Below are positions 44,642-55,733 of a stretch of 64,000 nucleotides of DNA, piece by piece. Below the pieces are notes generated by a model. That model did no database searches. It was not told the origin of the DNA and worked only from the letters and a program-made list of their open reading frames with translations. The stretch comes from Hydrangea macrophylla (Eukaryota > Streptophyta > Magnoliopsida > Cornales > Hydrangeaceae). The position numbers and the translations under genes are program-made. The stretch lies in contig CM066995.1 of NCBI GenBank assembly GCA_033977485.1, positions 51,521,162-51,585,161 of the forward strand. Direction: 5' to 3'. Every line of letters starts with the position of its first letter. Position 1 is the first letter of the stretch.

Positions 44642-45747
44642 GTCAGCACGTCCTCTCCTTACTAGCCTTGCTGTGGGGTCCCTAAACCACGCTTGATTTG
44701 CTATTTTGGCTCCTACAGTGAATTTTAAAATTTTTTAGAAGACCTTTTACCTTTATTTTAACAAAAACTTTTATTTTGTATATCATGCGGATGCAATGCA
44801 TGTGTGTGTGTGTGCCTACTCTATATGCCAAAAAAGAAGAAAAATCCTAATCCTAACACATAAGCACATAATCACATAAGATCTTCACTCATGTCAAGTA
44901 CGCCAATTTCTCCTCTCATTGTGATCCTTACCACCCTCTCAGAGGTGAGATTTTTCAAAAATGATTCTCAAAGATTTTTTATTTTTTATTAGAAGATGTT
45001 TTGGGTTTCTTTTAAAATTCATAACTTCAAAGATTTTTCGAATGTATTTCTTTGCAAAATTGATCAAGTGAAAATATACCTTAACAAAGGAAATTTCGAT
45101 TTTGAAAGATTTTTTTTTTTTTTGAAAGAGTGAATGAATAATAAAACTTTGAAAAGAGGAAATTCTCTAGGTAGGAGGATCACATGACTGGATTATCACC
45201 GTACTTTTCATGAATTCGGATGCATACAAGGTCAATGATGCTTAACTAAACATGATGTAAGAAGTATAATCTTATAATCAAGGTTCAGCATGTCCTCCAA
45301 ATGTCATGTAACACGAGGAGACATTGCTAAAAGGTGATTAAAAGATTATTCATCTTTCATCAAGCAAGTATCGTCATCATCTCAAGTAATCCTTTCCGGG
45401 CATACAAAACTTCCTAACATATAACCCTAATCAAGAATTGATTTCCTAAGATTGAAATGTTCTATAGAAACTACTATGCAAAGGCTGGGTTTTGGTCAAA
45501 TAAGGGACCCTTGACACACACCCGATATGATGCTTCATATACCAAATCATGGTACGAGATCAAGGGTGATCACACAGCCCCATGATGACTTGACCGACCG
45601 GGTTGCCCCGAGCCTCCAAGGTCATAGTTCCGTGCAATCGACTGGCTGGACATGCAAGTAAAATGCAACAGGCACACAAAGATTAATTAATTTGATTAAA
45701 AGGACATTTTTCAAGTCTAATCCTCAAGTGAACCCAAAATCAGAATT
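44642..45747 (-). other. Gypsy-E leader
   Basis: AT-rich untranslated region between the primer site and the gag ATG, with A and T runs and a (TG)n stretch near 44800. No supported coding frame. Confidence 0.6.
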
Positions 45748-45797
45748 CTGGTCTGCGAAACCAGAGATTCTGGGTTCGATCCCCAGCAGAGTCGCCA
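45748..45797 (+). other. Long tRNA-Arg-like copy containing the Gypsy-E primer-binding site
   Basis: The plus strand reads CTGGTCTGCGAAACCAG (anticodon arm, loop CTGCGAA), GAGATTCTGGGTTCGATCCC (T-arm) and CAGCAGAGTCG, then the encoded CCA at 45795-45797. This is the 3' two-thirds of a plant tRNA-Arg-like molecule. It lies 3 bp from the LTR. On the sense strand TGGCGACTCTGCTGGGGA is the primer site, as known for Ogre/TAT elements. The D-arm and acceptor 5' side are absent. Confidence 0.85.
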
Positions 45798-45800
45798 GAT

Positions 45801-48742
45801 TGTGGATATCGCATTTTTCTTACCCACAGCTTTTCTTACTTAAAATCCTTTTCAAATTTTCAAATTCGAAAACAAATGAGTCGCCACTTAATTTTTAAAA
45901 GGAGAATTAAGAAACCATTTTAAAAGCAAACTGATCTTTTAGAAACCAGAGATTAACTAGGTCCGGGGATTATGGAATGAGAGAGGAAGGAGCCCGTCGG
46001 ACTAAAACACCCTCTCTCATCCTATCTTGTGATAGGCCTCTACTCAACATCCTTTTAATCAAATTTATTAATCTAAGCATGCCCTCAACTAATACATATA
46101 TACATATACATCACAAAAGCATGTCCAAAGGGTGTAAAATTGCAATTGACAAAATACCATTCAAAAGCCACATAATTCAGGTAGCAAGCGATATGATATG
46201 CAATAGAGAACGAGTGAACTTACACAGGATTCAGCGGCGATAGTAAACGTGCAATGCATGCGAACAAAAGAAAATCCTAAAAAGAGTCTCTAATCACATG
46301 TACACATAAGGCAAAACCTAATTCTAAGGTGTCGCGCATTAAGTCGAAAAATCAATAAAATCAAGAAATTAAGATAAACTAAAGAGAAGTCCTAGAAATC
46401 ATACCTTAATAGCGCTACAAAACAAAGGGTTAGTCCACATGCTTCACATAATAATAATATGATATCAAACAATCAATCCTAATTCTCTAACTTATACCTA
46501 GCAAGCAATGAAATCCAACTTTATCCAATTACTAGTTCTAATTAATGTGCATAAATGAATGGATGTGGACAAGAATAAGACATGAATTTATTCACTAATT
46601 TGGGTCACTTAGCCTCTGGATTTAAGCTAAGCTACCATTATTCAAAGTATGATTTGGGTCCTAAGGCATTGAGAGACCATTTGAGTTGAAATAAATAAGA
46701 TTAGACAAAAATAGTAGCAGTTTTTATGAATTACAGAGAGCAGACCAGATGTTCAAAAATCGAAATAAAATACTTCCAATGGTTAGATATGAATGATATT
46801 TGGATATGTTGTGCTTCTGTGAGTCTAGTTTCTAACCCAGAAAGAAAATCAAGGTTTGAACGGTTAGATCTCCGAGAATGTAGAAAACACTAGGCATCAC
46901 TCAGCATTTTACAACTCTCTGTCCAGAGATCTTGTATGATTTTTTAAAAATAGCAAACAAGTCCGAATTGCTTCATTCTTTTTAGGGAACCTTCATAACA
47001 CATTAAGGTTCTTATAAAAAATTATTAGAGGTCATGAAAACATGGTTAGTTCTCTGATCTATCAATTTTAAAATCGGTTTGCTATTCTGAAACTATTCTG
47101 AAACTCTGGACAGATTGTGGTTGTCTCACAAAACCCATGATCAAACCCTTCTAAACATAAAACCACCTCAAAACAAAAATTATAGTGGTAGAAAGATGTG
47201 TTATTGACACTTTCCCGTTGGTTTCACTTGATTTCAACGGTTAGATTTCGAACTAAAAATCTTTGATCAAAAACAGTTCGTGAACTCACTGTTTTTATTT
47301 TGCTAGTTCAACTTTGTTGGTTAACCTCAACTATTGAAAACATGAAGTTGAGATTAAACCAAACTACTTTTCTTACCATTTGATGGTCCTTGAAGACTAA
47401 AGTCACTTTATGCTTATGGATTTTGATGAAGTATGAAGTGAACTTCTCAAAATTCCAAACAATGAACTCAAAACTTTATAGACCAAAGCTTGAATTCAAT
47501 TTAGTACTCCTACCATTTGATGGTCATGGGAGACAAAGACATGGCTAATACTCCTAAGTTTCAAGAAGAATAAGGGAATCACTTCATTAAAGACCAAGTT
47601 TAGAAGATCCAAGACATGGGCATGGACTTGGATTCAACTATGTAAAACAAAGTGATGATCAAATCTTGTCTCTCATGTAGAGTATGAGCTTTACATGAGG
47701 TTCAAAGGATCATACTCAAGAGAATCAAGAGAGATATTGAAAATCTCCAAGACTCTCAAGAGAAGAATATATACAAGAAATTGAAGGGAGAATTAGAAAT
47801 AGAAACTCCTAGGCTTTCTTGACAAACAAAGATAACAAGAGATTTTAGTCCAAAAAGAAAAAATGAGTAAACAAACAATCTAAGGCATAGGGGATCACCT
47901 CCAAATTATCCTCAAAGTATTCTTTGAAGATCTTCCAAACTCTTCTTCTTAATTCTCTAAACTCTCTTCTCTTTTCTCTCCAAAAAAATGTGTTGATGTA
48001 GTAGTCCCCTCTTGTGTTGTCTCTCCTTCTCTCTTATAGGCAAAATTACCAGGTATTTTTGGTGAATTTCGGAGCAAAAAACAGGTTTAATTCTCTCATT
48101 TGTTGGTACAATGTGTACTTTATGAAATTATGCAGACTGCTGCCCAGCGCGGCAGTCCAGAAACTGTCGCGGCAGTCCGCGAATGCCGCCGCGGCAGTTG
48201 CTAACTGCCGTCGCGGCACTACGCGACTGCCGCGCGACTACGCGACTGCCGCGCGGCATTCATCCAATGCCGCGGCAAATTAATGGATTGCCGCGTTTTT
48301 GTCAGTCTTACTTTATCAGTTTTTGTTCTTATTCGCATACGCATACGTATTGCTCTGCAGAATACAGACTTTAAAAGTGAACGGCAGTCAGAAATTTCAG
48401 GCGGCACTCGGTGAATGCCGGCCCGGCACTCTGTGACTGCCGTGCGGCAGTCACTGAGTGCCGCGGCAGTCCGCCGTGTGCCGGTTTTAGCTAAAATTCC
48501 CCCTTTTAGATTTTTCTTTTTTCAAAGCAAATGATTCTTGAGGATATTTTTCGAAAATTGTGTTTTATACCTGAATTCTCCTAAATACCTAGTATTTTCT
48601 CTTTTCTGTGAAATTTTACCGCGTTTTTAGAAAACTTTCTGAAGAGTTTGGAATACTTCGAATCTTCCGGTCCTTGTTATCATCGGATACGGAGGCGACA
48701 CTCTCCTGAATTCGACGGCTGGTCAAAATTGGGGTGTCTACA
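45801..48742 (-). repeat. Gypsy-E 5' LTR
   Basis: Direct repeat of 28727-31490 with 178 extra bp around 48050-48240, mostly hairpin-array sequence. Adjacent to the primer site at 45797. Confidence 0.94.
48033..48484 (-). promoter_or_regulatory. Gypsy-E 5' LTR: long CGGCA-TGCCG hairpin array and TATA box
   Basis: Positions 48130-48484 contain many inverted repeats, for example CGGCATTCATCCAATGCCG and CGGCAGTCACTGAGTGCCG. On the minus strand they precede CCTATAAGAG (TATAAG at 48038-48033) by about 90 bp. This is the promoter copy that would drive the genomic RNA. Confidence 0.6.
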
Positions 48743-48747
48743 GATAT

Positions 48748-48971
48748 CCAGTCTCATTATCCACTGCGAGAAATTCTAAGTATCAAAGAATTGTAATTCG
48801 TATCTCGCTTGTATGTATCTTATACATACACGAATTACTTACTATTACTCTTAAGGATTAACAATCATCTCATGAAATAAACATACAAAACGAAATATAA
48901 ATATGATATCCATGTATTAAAATTTCAATGTCACATACATAAAGTAATGGTTTAAGGGCACAAACCCAACA
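48748..48971 (-). repeat. Copia-D 5' LTR, upstream part
   Basis: Resumes after Gypsy-E at CCAGTCTCATTATCC and ends GGGCACAAACCCAACA, the reverse of the LTR start TGTTGGGTTTGTGCCC. TSD GTTAC follows. Confidence 0.92.
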
Positions 48972-50626
48972 GTTACATACCTGAGTACACACTATATACC
49001 CAAAAGATGGGCTACTAGCCCTATTACAAGTAAGCTAAATCCTGGGAATCCTATCCCAAAAGTCCTCCATGTCTGACTCGCCATGTCTGACTCGTATGGT
49101 GGAGCGTCATCCTGGATCAGAATCTCCTCATGTGGTGTCACTCCCCAAATCCACGCATATGAATCTAGGTCACATGGCACGCCACTCAGGCTCTTCCTAC
49201 TTGTTTAAAAGTTGTAGCAGCGGAAAAGAACTTTAAAGATAACAATGAGTAATCGCTCATTTGAAACAGTACACCCGAAGTTACAAAAATCCGTAAAAAT
49301 TTGAAAATGTAATTATATTTTGAAACTAATGAATTTATATTCAAAGGGGTCCTAAAGGTGTCTTAAGAAACAATCAAAACATTTAAATAATTTTTGGAGG
49401 TGGTAAAAAAAGAAATTCTGTTGGGGTATTTCGACTGGTCGAGATGCCCCGTTCGACCAGTCGAATGACCCCTCGGCAATAATCCTTTACAATAAAGGGC
49501 ACTTCGACCGATCGAGCAGTCCCCTTCGACCGGTAGAATGACCCTCTGGCAGCATTCCATTTGCACTAGGATATTGCCTAAGGTCAAGTGACCCTTGCGA
49601 TCGTTAACTACCTCAATCATTAAATCAAGACATGAAGTTGACAAGTAAATATTTCAAAACGTGAACTCCTGGTTCAGATTCATAACAACTTAACCAACCC
49701 ATTCCATGCTTTCCAAGTCAATATAAAATATAGTTCTAGTCACTCAAAAGTAATTCCTTACAACGTTTGGAAATGAAATAAAACATATACAAGGCTATTA
49801 TCCACTTCTATTACAAAACTACGAGATGAAACATGATGAGTCGACTTCTAGGTGAATTCCCAACATCTCGTGATCACCTCTCCGATTCCTGGCCAGCATT
49901 AACACCTGAAATGGTTATTTGAATAACCATACATATTTTTATTTGATGAAGCTAATGCGTAGTGAATAAGTCAACGATGCATATGAATGATAAATATGTT
50001 CGCATTCACATCACTACATTTTATACTAGTCTCTAAAGTCTCACGTGCACAGTCTACAATCCTAGTACGCGACTCCTTGCCAATAAGTCCACATGACTAG
50101 GTAAGATCCACGTTTCTTTTCTTCAAACGTGCGACCTTATGCCTACAACAGCTCCACAACAATGGCTTGGTGCACGCACTCTTTTGACCCAAATAGCAAA
50201 TAAACATGCTCAAATACATTTTACCATGCTGTTGACATAAGTCAAATATTTCACCATACGATTGGGCCTACTTATCAAGATAATCGTCCAATATGAAATA
50301 AACATATAGCTATGAATCGAAACATGCTTTTCGTACAAAACATGAACACATGTCAAGAAATCATTCCAAAACACATAGTTGAATCACTCACCTCTGATTA
50401 ATGCTCCTAAATCCCGTTACAAGGAAAACCTGAGCATAAGGAACGTATAGAAGTCCGTCTAGTACAATTCTTATGGATCAAAAGTTCGATTATCATCTTT
50501 TTATGAAAATTCTAGAAAATGAGTTTTTCGAAAAATTATCCAAATGAGTCTTAATGGATATCCAAACGACAGCCTTACCTCGAGGAGTTCAAATAAGAAA
50601 TTTAGAAGAAAATAAACGGGCAGAAG
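48972..50626 (-). other. Decayed region, probable chromovirus LTR sequence
   Basis: No intact gene. On the minus strand the arrangement AGGTGAGTG (about 50390), then TTATTCAAATAACCATTTCAGG (near 49910) resembles the donor/acceptor-like layout I associate with Tekay/Del LTRs. This is inference from memory. It could be the 5' LTR of Gypsy-A, which should lie in this direction. A small minus frame 49180-48992 has no recognised domain. Confidence 0.35.
49429..49540. repeat. TTCGACCGGTCGAA-type palindrome cluster
   Basis: Four words such as TTCGACTGGTCGA, TTCGACCAGTCGAA, TTCGACCGATCGA and TTCGACCGGTAGAA within 112 bp. A similar cluster with the same following text (ACCCTCTG) lies at 63641-63747. 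Confidence 0.75.
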
Positions 50627-50816
50627 TAGGGGTGGCAATTTTTGACACGACAACCCGTTTTACTGAGACAACCCGATTATGACACGTCACGACACGATTA
50701 AATAAAAAAAGTTAATATTTTTTATTAAATAGTACTCCAAATTAAAAATTAACACAAAACCACGCAACCCGTTTATGACCCGATTATGACACGCCTAACC
50801 CGAATTGCCACCCCTA
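50627..50816. mobile_element. hAT-type MITE, 190 bp
   Basis: Terminal inverted repeats TAGGGGTGGCAATT / AATTGCCACCCCTA flanked by a perfect 8-bp TSD GGCAGAAG (50619-50626 and 50817-50824). The interior repeats ACCCGATTATGACACG-type words in both orientations. No coding capacity. Confidence 0.93.
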
Positions 50817-51087
50817 GGCAGAAGTCCGTCGATTATCGTCGTGTAGCTCGAAGAACTAAAATCTCTCTTTTCCCCCTTTTTGATTTAGGTTTAGAAAACT
50901 TTATAAAAATATCTTAGTCACCTCTATCTATATATAGGCAACACTTTCCGTATTTGTGTTTTAACTCCCTCGCTAGTTCTCTAATCTACCGATTATCTCC
51001 CAAAATGTCTTAAACACGCACACGGGTGTTATATGTGGAACCCAGTCTAAGTATGGGTCAAACTCATTGAGCATCTCATCGTTGCCC

Positions 51088-52167
51088 TCATATCAAGGCT
51101 CTATCTACATCCTCAAACTCTGGCCCTCCATCCTCCATGACTACCATCGCTCCCTCTCCATTAACATCCTCTACTAGATTCTCCTCATCAACCTCCTTTG
51201 CTGGATCAACACCCTCTGGTGGATCCTCCTCAGCTACATCTCCCTCATGTGGCTCCTCATCCATATCCTCTGCTGGATCAACATCCTCGTTAACCTCGTC
51301 ATCTATATCCATCTCTGGCTTATCATCATCTGTCTCCTCGTCCCCATCATAGTCATCAGACTTGTCCTCGCTATTAGGCCTAAAGACTGGCTCTGCGACT
51401 ATAGGTATGTTAGCTATAGGCATTGGCGGACCCAAGTATAATTCAGGGATGGCACAACCCCCCTGGATTTTTGGAAATTACAAAATTACATATAATAGTT
51501 TATAGATTTTAAAAATAGGTCCTTTTAAATTTCATTCAGCCCCCCTAAACTTTTGAAAATTCTAGACTTACATGTAATATTTTATAAGTTTTAGACACAT
51601 GCCCTCTTATATTTTTGAAATTCTATACTTACATGTAATATTTTACATGTTTTAGATATAGGTCCCCTAAAATTACATGATTTACCCCAAATTATGTGTT
51701 TTAAACCAGTTCTATATGTGATTCTTCCATTTACACATAATTATGTATAGGTAGGCCCAAAAAAGTTTGCATCGGGGAGCCTCCTAGCCAAAAATCATAG
51801 GTCTGCCCCTGGCTATAGGCTCCTCTAGTGGTGGTGGTGGTATAATGGGAAGTGGTCCTACGAGCAACGGTGGGTGTACCAACTCTACTCGAAAGGTAAT
51901 GACAACGAATATATGACGGTCCTGTATCATATCAACTTCCTCCTAATGGATGATTCTAAGTGTACTGTCACAGTAGTGTGACTCCATCTGTAAGATCACT
52001 GGATCCTAAATCCCCATTATGTGCATGTCGTGCCATATGTCATCCTCTAAGTACTGCAGGGCCCTCTAGAGAATCCTCTGGTGATATGACATTGGGTCTA
52101 CTGGCTCCATGTGATCTGAGTATATCTAGTGTCCCCCAAATCCATCCTGGACATGAAAAGGTGCCAT
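51088..52167 (-). pseudogene. Unidentified acidic-tailed protein pseudogene, interrupted by a MITE
   Basis: One minus-strand frame runs from an ATG at 52167 to a stop at 51088 when the MITE (51421-51811) is skipped. It begins MAPFHVQDGFGG, contains ALQYLEDDIWHDMHIMG and EEVDMIQDRHIFVVITFRVE, then a proline run (IIPPPPLEEPIANIPIVAEP), and ends in a long Asp/Glu-rich tail (EETDDDKPEMDIDDEVNEDV). Four in-frame stops are all TAG, in contexts where CAG would fit. I do not recognise the family. It may be part of the surrounding retroelement and not a host gene. Confidence 0.5.
51421..51811. mobile_element. hAT-type MITE, 391 bp
   Basis: Ends CATTGGCGGACCC (left) and CATAGGTCTGCCCCTG (right; reverse complement CAGGGGCAGACC) with a perfect 8-bp TSD GCTATAGG (51413-51420 and 51812-51819). 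It contains several repeats of 'ttacatgtaatattttata'. It splits the frame of the acidic pseudogene. Confidence 0.88.
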
Positions 52168-52370
52168 GCTAACCTATTCAACACAAAACTATCATGTGGT
52201 TAATATCTTTAGAGATGGACAAGGTCTAATGGTTCATCAAACTATGACTACTGACTCGCCCGACTAGGTATTCAAAGAGAATACGAAACCAACTTAACTT
52301 GCCTTGACATCCTTAAACACTACTACCATCCATTAACTAAGTCTGGCATAGAGTCTGAACTTTATGCAAC

Positions 52371-52565
52371 AAGTAAGCCTGACTCGAAGTCCCACTTTCC
52401 AAACAGTAAGCTTGACACAAATTACCAGCTTTCCAAACAATAAGGCTGACACGAAGTCACAGCTCTCCAAACAATAAGCTTGACAAGGAGTCTCAGCTTT
52501 CCAAACAATAAGCCTGACACGGAGTCCCTGCTCTACAACACAAGTTTGACACGGAGTCCCAACTC
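52371..52565. repeat. Tandem repeat, unit about 38 bp
   Basis: Five to six diverged units of the form AAGCCTGACACGAAGTC followed by CAGCTTTCCAAACAAT. Isolated relatives of the same word occur at about 53740 and 54155. Confidence 0.85.
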
Positions 52566-53770
52566 ATGACATGATCACATCGTCACACTAGGACTCAGTG
52601 GTCGACAACCCGATAACTACACCCTTTCCACACTAAACTAGCCTCCATAGCCTGGTTGAACCAAACCGACATTTTATTCCATCACAAGCTAATCCTGACA
52701 TAGCACAACTAACTCTAACCTTACCCGAACATGCACGCCTTACTTATTACGGAATTAGGTTCCTTATACGACTTTTGATTATAACTCTCAAAGTTACGCT
52801 TATACATCTGTTATTCTATTGTACACCATATAATACTCACAAAATTAGAATAAACGTAATGTTCAGCTCATTACTACAAACATTCATTTAGGAAAACTTT
52901 TCTAAAAAAATCCCACAAACCAGTTAATCTAAGGAATCGATTCTTCCAACAAACCGAAACAATATCGTTTAACTAAGTGATCATCACAACAAGTAGACCC
53001 TAACATATTCTAGAGTATCATATTCTAAGACTGTCACGCACTGCAGTAGCAAAAATAGAGAAAATAAATTCCTTTTTGGACCCATATGCCATGACAGTTG
53101 AAAGTCACCATATTGTCAATGAATAAAATCTAACCATCAGAGTAATGATTCAAATGATGCAATGGAATATCTAAGTTCAACATACAAATTCAGAATTTAA
53201 TACTAAACTATTACAAACCTTAAGTATATGCAGAAATGTAATTAAAGTATTACGATAACATACGCAAATTATAAACTTAACTATTACAGAGTCTGTAAAA
53301 CATAAACATAAACTACAAAGAAGCTCCAGGTTTTTAGCCTGCGTAGTAGTCATCTCCTACATAGCCTCCATCATAGTAGGCCTCGTCCTCATATCCCCTT
53401 GCCATGTATTCCTCTCCTGCATACTCATTCCCTTAGCCAACTGGATGTAGAATATCCAGTGGCATAAAACACCATCAGCTACAAAAGCTTAGTGAATGCA
53501 AATACTAACAGAGTATCTATAGATATGCAGTATACATAATCAACATTGTCAAAGGATCATCTCATCGTTCGCATGCATGTATGCATCAACCCACTGTAAA
53601 CCATCACTAACAATATCTCAAACATAATACGAACTCTTGAGTCCATATCTCACATGTAGCTCTATATCCCAAACTTTTTTGACTCACATCTTATCCCACA
53701 CCTTGCGATCTTGGCACATAGCCCCATACATCACAATTCATTAAACCTGACACAAAGTCCCAACTTTTTG

Positions 53771-54075
53771 GCCAACCGCCTTGACACCTTCTGGCCAACA
53801 CGCTCAGCCAATACACCCTATACATTACGACCAACATGCTATGATATACTCTGGCCGACACGCCCTGATACATCCCATCCAATACGCATTGATACATCAC
53901 AACCAACATGCCTGATACTATATTTTAGCCAACATGCCCTGGTATCGTCTGGCCAACATGCCCTGGTATCGTCTGGCCAACACGCCCTACTATACTCTGG
54001 CCACCACATCCTGATGTCCTCTGGCCACCATGCCCTGATGTCCTCTGGCCCCCACACCCTATCATATATTAGCCA
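53771..54075. repeat. Tandem repeat, unit about 30 bp (CTGGCCAACATGCCCTGGTA)
   Basis: Roughly ten diverged units of CTGGCCAACACGCCCT plus a variable 10-14 bp. The best-kept neighbours are at 53928-54060. Open frames on both strands here are products of the repeat. Confidence 0.85.
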
Positions 54076-54767
54076 TCTCGTACCGTTATATTAACCTCAA
54101 CATGAAGTCCCATATTGCACAACCTTTCCAATTCTGACATACAGTCCAACTCTATTATATGTAAGCCTGATACGCAGTCCTAGTCTTATCCCAGCACGTT
54201 AGGATCTCACACTTAGTATCATATGATCTTTGAGACCACATTCATAAGTACGAACATAATTAGTATCGATCTCTATGCTCAATAGACCTACTACTATGCA
54301 CATCAGTTTCTCAATTCAATCTACGATATTATATTATCATTATCCCATGGTTTCACTATTCAATGCATTAAGTCCATTATCCCACATATGTATTATTCCA
54401 AAACAACATCCTAATAACCACTGCATAATAATAACAACTTAATAGTTCATAAGGTATAAACAGACTAGACATTTAACATTCTGACATGTTCAATCGATTG
54501 GGGTAAAGATAAGTTCGATAGATTGAATAACTTTTGATCAATTAAAATCTGTCTATTCTCAATCAATTGCATCTAGTTCAATCGCTTGAGACTGCATCTT
54601 CTTCCAGACTTGAACTAGACCTTGTACGCACGTCTAGGGTCCATTCTTTCTTGCCAAAACACATTTATAACGATGTATCTATGCTACTAAGTGAGTATGG
54701 ACACTCACCATAAAGTTTGGCAACGTCAGAGAGATCAGAGTGGCCACAAGTGTGCTAGGGGTGGTCT

Positions 54768-55040
54768 CTCTCTCTCCCTCTCTCTTCTCTTTTTCCTACT
54801 CTCTTTTTGTCCCTTCTCTTTCTCTCCTCCTTCCCTCCTCTCTCTCTCTCTCTTTTTCTTCTTCTTGCTAGCCAAGAGTGTGTGTTTGTGTTTATATATG
54901 TATATATACGGGTGTATATATATGAGTATGTGTATATAATATCTATGTATCTTTCTCTCTCTAACTCTATCTACCATGGTGCAACAAGCATTATGTATGT
55001 GTATATGATACATATATATATAGAGAGAGAAAATGAATGA
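54768..55040. repeat. Low-complexity (CT)n and (TATG/TATA)n tract
   Basis: CT-rich from 54768 to about 54870, then TA/TG-rich to 55025. Open frames on both strands here are low complexity only. A short (AT)n run also lies at 55253-55272. Confidence 0.9.
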
Positions 55041-55585
55041 GAGTTCGTGGAAATAAACATGATGTTCAAGTTCAGTCATGTTTGATCAATCGAAAGTGAG
55101 TTCGATCGATTGAAATAGCGCCATGTATGAATTCAGGTCTGTACCATATTTCGATCGATTGAAAGTGCATAACTTCGATCACTTGGAAAAAGTTCAATCG
55201 ATTAAAACTAAAAATACAGGAAAGATAACTACAAATATACTGGGTCTTATTCATATATATATATATATATAAATATATCGGGAATACAAAAGTATAAAAA
55301 TAAAAGGTATTACAAAGACTACAATAGTACAGCTACCTCAGAACAAACAGAAGACGAAGTTTTAAAAATCTACACATAGGATCGATCTTGTGTAAGATCG
55401 CTCTTACCGCACAAAATCTACAGAATTTCATAAAACAGAGGTTCAATTTTTTGGGGTGCAAAAGTATGATTTCCATGACATGGAAAAATAAAAATCACTA
55501 ATAAACACTATATAAGTTCTAAAGTGAGTTAGTAAACTCACCTATGCTTGGAATTGGGTTTCGGCTCAACCTTTAATGGTAGAAG

Positions 55586-55638
55586 CTTCTTCTTCTTCTT
55601 CTTCTTCTTCTTCTTCTTCTTCTTCTTCTTCTTCTTCT
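55586..55638. repeat. (TTC)n microsatellite
   Basis: About 17 TTC/CTT triplets, followed by two CTTCTTCTAA repeats. Confidence 0.95.
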
Positions 55639-55733
55639 AACTTCTTCTAACTTCTTCACTTACGGGATTCTTCTTAGTCTACTAAACTTCTTCTCACATA
55701 TTTTAGGTTCCCATGGTGGTGTGTATGGATATA

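Larger units (their letters stand above)
28727..48742 (-). mobile_element. Gypsy-E: 20-kb TAT/Ogre-like retrotransposon with two antisense spliced genes
   Basis: TSD GATAT lies at 28722-28726 and 48743-48747. The LTRs are 2764 bp (left, 3') and 2942 bp (right, 5'). On the sense (minus) strand the order is LTR, tRNA-Arg-like primer site, gag-pol, integrase, 3' UTR, antisense cassette, tandem array, polypurine tract, LTR. Large size, the CX2HX4HX4C gag knuckle, the DNGSALN protease, a second archaeal-type RNase H and the tRNA-Arg primer all point to the TAT (Ogre/Retand) lineage. The LTRs differ at roughly 1% of sites by eye plus a 178-bp length difference in the promoter array, so insertion is recent. 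One frameshift separates RNase H from integrase. Confidence 0.95.
20790..48971 (-). mobile_element. Copia-D: copia element with deleted pol, itself hit by two insertions
   Basis: A relative of Copia-C on the minus strand. TSD GTTAC lies at 20785-20789 and 48972-48976. The 3' LTR is 20790-22255. The 5' LTR is split into 27454-28726 and 48748-48971. Only gag and leader remain inside. Removing the solo LTR (22695-25581) and Gypsy-E (28727-48742) leaves an element of about 5.2 kb. LTR divergence from Copia-C is clearly higher than within Copia-C, so it is an older relative. Confidence 0.92.
53033..55733 (-). other. Decayed region, second probable chromovirus-type LTR segment
   Basis: On the minus strand, GGTGAGTTTACTAAC (about 55545) and CACTAAGCTTTTGTAGCTGA (about 53490) resemble words I associate with Tekay-type LTRs. 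A short readable stretch near 53430-53335 gives EEYMARGYEDEAYYDGGYVG and ends in a stop. TGTCACGC at 53033 may be an LTR terminus. Two clusters of CAATCGATTG-type words lie at about 54490-54595 and 55081-55205. Nothing here is an intact gene. Confidence 0.35.

Noticed and set aside
45748..45797. A partial tRNA-Arg gene
   Set aside because: Only the 3' two-thirds is present, with encoded CCA, 3 bp from an LTR. It is the primer-binding site with an extended match.
53691..54094. Repeat-rich frames on both strands (Met/Trp-rich and Thr/His-rich)
   Set aside because: They translate the 30-bp tandem repeat at 53771-54075.
54691..55079. Membrane-protein-like frames on both strands
   Set aside because: Leucine, serine and tyrosine runs come from (CT)n and (TA)n low-complexity DNA.
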